40,824 nt of DNA from Candidatus Methanophagales archaeon (lineage in GTDB: Archaea > Halobacteriota > Syntropharchaeia > Alkanophagales > Methanospirareceae): NCBI GenBank assembly GCA_025966525.1, contig JAPDIG010000007.1, forward strand, positions 1 to 40,824, in the 5' to 3' direction. Shown piece after piece: positions 36,263 to 40,824 of this stretch. Within the stretch, counting starts at the first letter, position 1; the number at the start of each line of letters is the position of its first letter. The notes beneath the pieces were generated by a model that was not told the origin of the DNA, ran no database searches, and saw only the letters and a list, made by a program, of their open reading frames with translations. The translations under genes were made by a program, and so were the position numbers.

Positions 36263-37180
36263 TTGGAAAGAAAAGCAATTGCAGGATTAATAGTCGTGGT
36301 TGCAATCGTAACAATTGCGATGCTTGCCGGATGTGTTGAAGAGAAGCAAATGAGTACAGCGGAAATAAAAGAGATGGTTCTTGCTACCGCTGAAAACATA
36401 GATACCTACCAGTTTGGCATGAATATGACACAAAAGACGCTAATAAGCAACGCCACTGATGAGACCGAGATTACGGCGATAAGTAGTGGAAGCGGTACAG
36501 TGGACGAAACAAACAAAAAGATGAAGCTGGAGATGATGACGACGATGGAAATGCCAGAGAAAGCAAAAATGCCCGAGACAAGAGAAGTGAAAATGGACAT
36601 ATATTTCATCAATAACACCCTATACACGAAGATGGACATGGGTATCCCAGAGATGCCAGCAAAATGGACAAAGATGGAAATACCCGAAGAATACTGGGAA
36701 TCGCAGAACCAGATAGACCAGCAAATGGAACTGCTGAACATCTCGAAGGTAGAACTATTAGAGGATGAAAAGGTAAGCGACGTGGATTGCTATGTGCTAG
36801 AACTCACGCCTGACATCGAGAAGTACTGGGAGACTGTGATGAAGCAGGAAGGGCTGGGCGAACTAATGCAAAGCCTGAAACAAAACGTTAGCTTCGATAT
36901 AGGGGAAATGATAAAGGAGATGTCTCTGAAGTACTGGATTGCAAAGGATACGAAGTTCCCGGTGAAGACAGAAACGCAGATAAAAATGGTGATGAGCTCC
37001 GCGGACTTGAACATATCCGAGACAGAGGCGGAATTTACAATGACGATAGACCAGAGAGCCAACATAGTTTTCTACGGTTATAACGAGCCAGTGACGATAG
37101 AATTGCCAAAAGAGGCGGAGAGTGCTGTCGGTTTTCCAATGCTTCCACCGGTGAATCAAACAGCTACCACTGCGGCATAA
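36263..37180 (+). CDS. Lipoprotein with a LolA/LppX-like candidate fold
   Basis: Lipobox IAMLAGC after a hydrophobic N-terminus; beta-rich secreted sequence; TTG start after AAAGGAGG. Confidence 0.65.
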   Translation: MERKAIAGLIVVVAIVTIAMLAGCVEEKQMSTAEIKEMVLATAENIDTYQFGMNMTQKTLISNATDETEITAISSGSGTVDETNKKMKLEMMTTMEMPEKAKMPETREVKMDIYFINNTLYTKMDMGIPEMPAKWTKMEIPEEYWESQNQIDQQMELLNISKVELLEDEKVSDVDCYVLELTPDIEKYWETVMKQEGLGELMQSLKQNVSFDIGEMIKEMSLKYWIAKDTKFPVKTETQIKMVMSSADLNISETEAEFTMTIDQRANIVFYGYNEPVTIELPKEAESAVGFPMLPPVNQTATTAA

Positions 37181-37210
37181 GTAAATACAAGATATAAAGA
37201 GGATTTCTTC

Positions 37211-37246
37211 CTCTTCTTTTATTTTTTAAAAATTAAAAAAGAAGAG
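37211..37246. terminator. Bidirectional terminator-like hairpin between convergent genes
   Basis: CTCTTCTTTT (37211-37220) pairs with AAAAGAAGAG (37237-37246), T/A-rich loop. Confidence 0.6.
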
Positions 37247-37540
37247 AGTTTGCTCGAAATTTGCCACTTTTCTCCTCTTTATTTCTATCCCTTCTGCCTT
37301 CAAAAGTTTTATTTTCTTTTCTACTCCTAAACTATAACCCCCAACGTCTCCATCACTTCTCACGACACGATGACAGGGTATAGCGATGGGGTATGGATTT
37401 CTCGCAACTGCCCGGGCAACTGCCCGGGCAGCACGAACTGAGCCGGTTATTTCTCTCGCTATCTCACCATAAGTTGTTACTTTACCTGCGGGTATTCGCT
37501 TTACCAGGTTCAATACCGTGTCCTGAAAATTCTCGCCCAT
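37226..37540 (-). CDS. ogt: Methylated-DNA--protein-cysteine methyltransferase, C-terminal domain only
   Basis: VKRIPAGKVTTYGEIA, RNPYPIAIPCHRVVRSDGDVGGYSLGVEKKIKLLKAEG. Confidence 0.92.
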   Translation of the reverse strand: MGENFQDTVLNLVKRIPAGKVTTYGEIAREITGSVRAARAVARAVARNPYPIAIPCHRVVRSDGDVGGYSLGVEKKIKLLKAEGIEIKRRKVANFEQTLFFFNF

Positions 37541-37565
37541 AGTTTAAGATATAACATTCACTACA

Positions 37566-39344
37566 ATGATAACATCATCATGCAATAATACTATGAGAGA
37601 AAATAGATGTGGTGCTCTGCCCCACGACCCCGCAAGCCCTGTAAGGGCTTATCACACAGCCGTATTCATTGTCATTACAATTACCCTGCTTTCCACCGGA
37701 GCAGCAGCGATGATCTACGAAGTCGTCCTTTTAAGGGAATTTACACTACTTCTCGGCTCTTCTTTTTATTCCGGCTCGATAGTTTTAGCCTCGATAATGG
37801 GCGGTCTCGCAGTTGGAAGCCTTGTCATCGGCAAACTCTCGGATAGAACCAGGAATCCATTCCTCCTGCTCTTCATATTAGAAATGCTTATTGCCCTTAT
37901 TTCTCTTGTTATCGTGCCAGTCACGAGGAGACTCGCACTTTGCGATACATGGATGCTAACCGACGGAATAATTTATACATTCGAATTTATCAATCTCAAA
38001 CCCACTTCATGGCATGTTCTGTTATTTTACAGTTCCTGCATTCTGCTCGTTCCCGCCGTGTTGATGGGTGGAGAACTTCCGGTAGCCATAAACATATTAT
38101 CAAAATACAAAACGGAAAAAATCGGCGAAGTATCCGGATATTCATATTTTTTAGATACCATAGGGGGAATCTTCGGGGCGATTTCTGCCGGGCTCGTAAT
38201 GATTCCGCTGATTGGTGCAATAATGTCAGTCCACACCGGTGGGATCCTGAATACAACAGGAGCCGTGAGTGTGGCACTGTTCCTGATATTCTTTCGTAGT
38301 TCTGATAGCCTTCCAAAGGCACTCTCTTCAAAGAACAAACATCGAAATAATTGCAAGATTTTTTCGGTTATTATAGTTATAATAATGGCTCTTTTTTTCT
38401 CTCTCTTTGCCATGGGGTACTATAAGGCAGAGCAGTTGGAATATACCACGGTTGGTGATTTGTATCGTGGACAGGTTATTCTTGAGCGAACACAGAGCAG
38501 ATACCAGACGATAACAGTAATAGACCATGATATTCTTGGACGTGTTCTGTTCCTCGATGGTAGAGTGCAAATATCGGAGAGTGATGATGAGCCATATTCG
38601 GAGGCGCTGGTATTACCCGCCGCAGTTACTTTACTAAATAACGCACACACAAATAATCTTGACGTCCTCATCATTGGCGGTGGTGACCTCGGCGTCTTAG
38701 AAGTATTAACGAGGTTCTCAGATGACAAAATAGGAAAGATAACACTTGTGGATTTAGACCCTGAAGTAATAGAAATATCAAAGAAATATCTGAGTGGCAT
38801 ACATAATGATTCATGGAAAGACCATAGATATGAGTATGTGGCGAAGGACGGAAGGAAATATGTTGAAGAAGCGATTGAAGGTAATAAAAAGTTCGACCTC
38901 GTTATTTTAGACCTGCCAGACCCCAACAATGATCTTCTCGCAACTTTTTATTCGCTGGAGTTCTATAATGACGTTTATTCTTTGCTGACTGAGGATGGGA
39001 TGATGGCTACACAGGCTACACAGGCAGATTGGGCATTAGGAGCTGACGGATACGTGATAATTGCGAATACCCTGCGACAGTCACGATTTCCGATTGTTCG
39101 AATGTATGTGCAATATATACCAAGTTTTGGGCAATGGGGGTTCGCAATCGCATCTAAACGTTATGATCCACTGCAAATGAGTGACGATGAGATTGCAGAT
39201 GTTATAGCGGCTATCGAAACAAACACATACAGCGAAGAGACACATTTTTCGCTCTTCGTACTCCCTCCATGGCTTCTAAAAGATATGGAGAATACGCAGC
39301 TTATAAATACGATTGATAAACCTGTGATAATTAGAGAGTGCTAA
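37566..39344 (+). CDS. Membrane-embedded spermidine-synthase-like protein
   Basis: N-terminal multi-TM region (GAAAMIYEVVLLREFTLLLGSSFYSGSIVLASIMGGLAVGS), C-terminal methyltransferase-like LIIGGGDLGVLEVLTRF...TLVDLDPEVIEISKKYL...DLVILDLPDP; exact start uncertain. Confidence 0.85.
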   Translation: MITSSCNNTMRENRCGALPHDPASPVRAYHTAVFIVITITLLSTGAAAMIYEVVLLREFTLLLGSSFYSGSIVLASIMGGLAVGSLVIGKLSDRTRNPFLLLFILEMLIALISLVIVPVTRRLALCDTWMLTDGIIYTFEFINLKPTSWHVLLFYSSCILLVPAVLMGGELPVAINILSKYKTEKIGEVSGYSYFLDTIGGIFGAISAGLVMIPLIGAIMSVHTGGILNTTGAVSVALFLIFFRSSDSLPKALSSKNKHRNNCKIFSVIIVIIMALFFSLFAMGYYKAEQLEYTTVGDLYRGQVILERTQSRYQTITVIDHDILGRVLFLDGRVQISESDDEPYSEALVLPAAVTLLNNAHTNNLDVLIIGGGDLGVLEVLTRFSDDKIGKITLVDLDPEVIEISKKYLSGIHNDSWKDHRYEYVAKDGRKYVEEAIEGNKKFDLVILDLPDPNNDLLATFYSLEFYNDVYSLLTEDGMMATQATQADWALGADGYVIIANTLRQSRFPIVRMYVQYIPSFGQWGFAIASKRYDPLQMSDDEIADVIAAIETNTYSEETHFSLFVLPPWLLKDMENTQLINTIDKPVIIREC

Positions 39345-39356
39345 AATTAAAACAAA

Positions 39357-40310
39357 ATGCTAATATGGTTGATAAACAGGATAAGAGCTTTGAAACAGCA
39401 CATAGATAAATTCAGAATACTATCCATGCTCCTCGGTGTGCTCATATTCGGCTCCATAGCTTTTTCATATTTTGAAAAGAAGGGGATATGGGATGCTATC
39501 TACTGGGTAATCGTGACGATTACGACCGTGGGCTATGGTGATTTTTATCCGGAGACAACTGGTGGGCGGATTATATTCGTGCTGGTTGCATTAGGTGGAA
39601 TAGGAACCATTGCGTATGTAGTTGAACAAATCGTATCCTTTTCTACTAAGAGTGCATTAAAAAAATTATTTGGGTCTGGGACAGTGAAGATGAAGAAGCA
39701 TACCGTTATTGTGGGCTGGAATACCAAAGCAGAAGAAGCGATAAAAGAGCTCAGGAATGAAAATGAGGAGTTTTTGGTGCTGGGTAGCGAATTGAATCAA
39801 GCAGAGCTGAATGCGCGGGAAATACCGCATATTAGCGGGGATGCAACAAAGAGCGAGACGCTGGATAGATGCAATATAGGAGATGCAAAGACACTGATGA
39901 TACCACTGGAGAATGATTCTGAGACGATAATGATTGCTCTCGCAGCCAGGAAACAGAATCCGGGTATAAAAATTGTTGCGACATGCGAGGAGCGGGAACA
40001 CGTAGAGATGATGCATGGGGCTGGGATTGACCATATAATATCTTATGCGGAGATAAGCGGGAGATTACTTGCTCATGCGGTTACCGAGCCAGTGGTTGTG
40101 AATTTCATTGTGGATGCTTCGACATCGGTTGAAGGATTTGACCTGAAACAGATAAAAGTGGGCGAGAAAACGAGGTTGGCAGATATATCGCTGAGTGAGA
40201 ATGAAAAGGTGATTGCGTTATACAAAAGGGGAAGGTTTGTTTTCGACTTCACGGCTGATGTTATGCTGGCGGAGGGGGATTATCTGGTGGTAATAGCTTC
40301 TTTATGCTAA
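39357..40310 (+). CDS. Two-TM potassium channel with TrkA-N/TrkA-C (RCK) domains
   Basis: WVIVTITTVGYGDFYPETTGGR selectivity filter, HTVIVGWNTKAEEAIKEL, ISGDATKSETL. Confidence 0.92.
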   Translation: MLIWLINRIRALKQHIDKFRILSMLLGVLIFGSIAFSYFEKKGIWDAIYWVIVTITTVGYGDFYPETTGGRIIFVLVALGGIGTIAYVVEQIVSFSTKSALKKLFGSGTVKMKKHTVIVGWNTKAEEAIKELRNENEEFLVLGSELNQAELNAREIPHISGDATKSETLDRCNIGDAKTLMIPLENDSETIMIALAARKQNPGIKIVATCEEREHVEMMHGAGIDHIISYAEISGRLLAHAVTEPVVVNFIVDASTSVEGFDLKQIKVGEKTRLADISLSENEKVIALYKRGRFVFDFTADVMLAEGDYLVVIASLC

Positions 40311-40455
40311 AAGTTTTCTATCCTGAATTCTTTCGGGGATATTCAAATTTTAGCTTTTAACCACCATAAGACCCATCCACGCCACCCATGTTTGAAAACG
40401 GGGGCATCCACGGGCCATTGGGTTATTCTATTAACATGGATTTTCGCAATCATAA

Positions 40456-40824
40456 TTAACGTAATGCTTTCACATCCAAACGAACTCCAATGCTTTCCCT
40501 AACCAGGAGACATATTTTCCGCCATCCACCCAACCATCCAAAAAAAGGAGCATTGATCAAACAACCTGTGGACCTCTTTTTGCTCAGACACACGATTATC
40601 CTGCTTTCGTAATTATATATCCTGCCCCAGCCCTGAACGAACTCCTTATACCGTGTTTCAGGCTCAGCGCTCTCATAGTCACTTTTGAGTCGATAATTAT
40701 CCATTCCGGCTTTATTCCCAATGGTTTAACCATATCCAAAAATTTTTTGGAAATGTGGTGTCGTATGGAAATCTATGTGGAGTACACTGGGACCCATGTA
40801 TTTCTTCAGTATTTCGGTGTAAAA
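40456..40824 (-). pseudogene. Transposase-like remnant, frameshifted, truncated by the window edge
   Basis: Reverse-strand frame 1 YTEILKKYMGPSVLHIDFHTTPHFQKIFGYG* then DYESAEPETRYKEFV; frame 2 MVKPLGIKPEWIIIDSKVT. Together these resemble a DDE transposase core in mixed frames. Confidence 0.45.

Noticed and set aside
37390-37440. 12-bp direct repeat AACTGCCCGGGC x2 in ogt as a possible insertion
   Set aside because: It encodes ARAVARAVARNP, which fits the normal length of the family's RAxGxALxxNP helix, so no insertion is implied
1-40824. CRISPR arrays, rRNA and tRNA genes
   Set aside because: No regularly spaced 24-40 bp direct repeats and no recognisable rRNA or tRNA sequence by eye; a tRNAscan/Infernal run would be decisive

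Overview
This is a compact archaeal chromosomal segment. Support comes from archaeal FEN1, TFB, archaeal-type cytidylate kinase, prefoldin beta, EF-1alpha with S10, L11/L1/L10, DUF460, archaemetzincin, HdrC/HdrB and a probable methanofuran-pathway kinase. The gene set suggests a methanogen- or ANME-related euryarchaeote; that placement is inference. Most of the window is ordinary housekeeping: a UDP-amino-sugar cluster with three GlmU-like proteins plus GlmM and GlmS, a CLC channel, ribosomal proteins, dapF, purB, purD, rtcB, an acyl-CoA dehydrogenase and a K+ channel. I did not find a convincing new multi-gene defence or mobile system, and no CRISPR array, rRNA or tRNA was recognised. The points most worth a second look are: (1) a decayed ADP-forming acetyl-CoA synthetase gene hidden in the 'empty' 7.84-8.42 kb gap; (2) a decayed, secreted lamin-tail-like gene at 11.9-12.25 kb; (3) a transposase-like remnant at the right edge; (4) an internally duplicated DUF116 protein; (5) a membrane/nuclease-like/HEAT/zinc-ribbon fusion; (6) a canonical EF-hand loop inside an HtpX protease; (7) absence of the L12 gene after L10; (8) a small membrane ORF missing from the supplied track; and (9) several hairpin-rich intergenic regions. 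All family calls come from reading motifs by eye; no searches were run.
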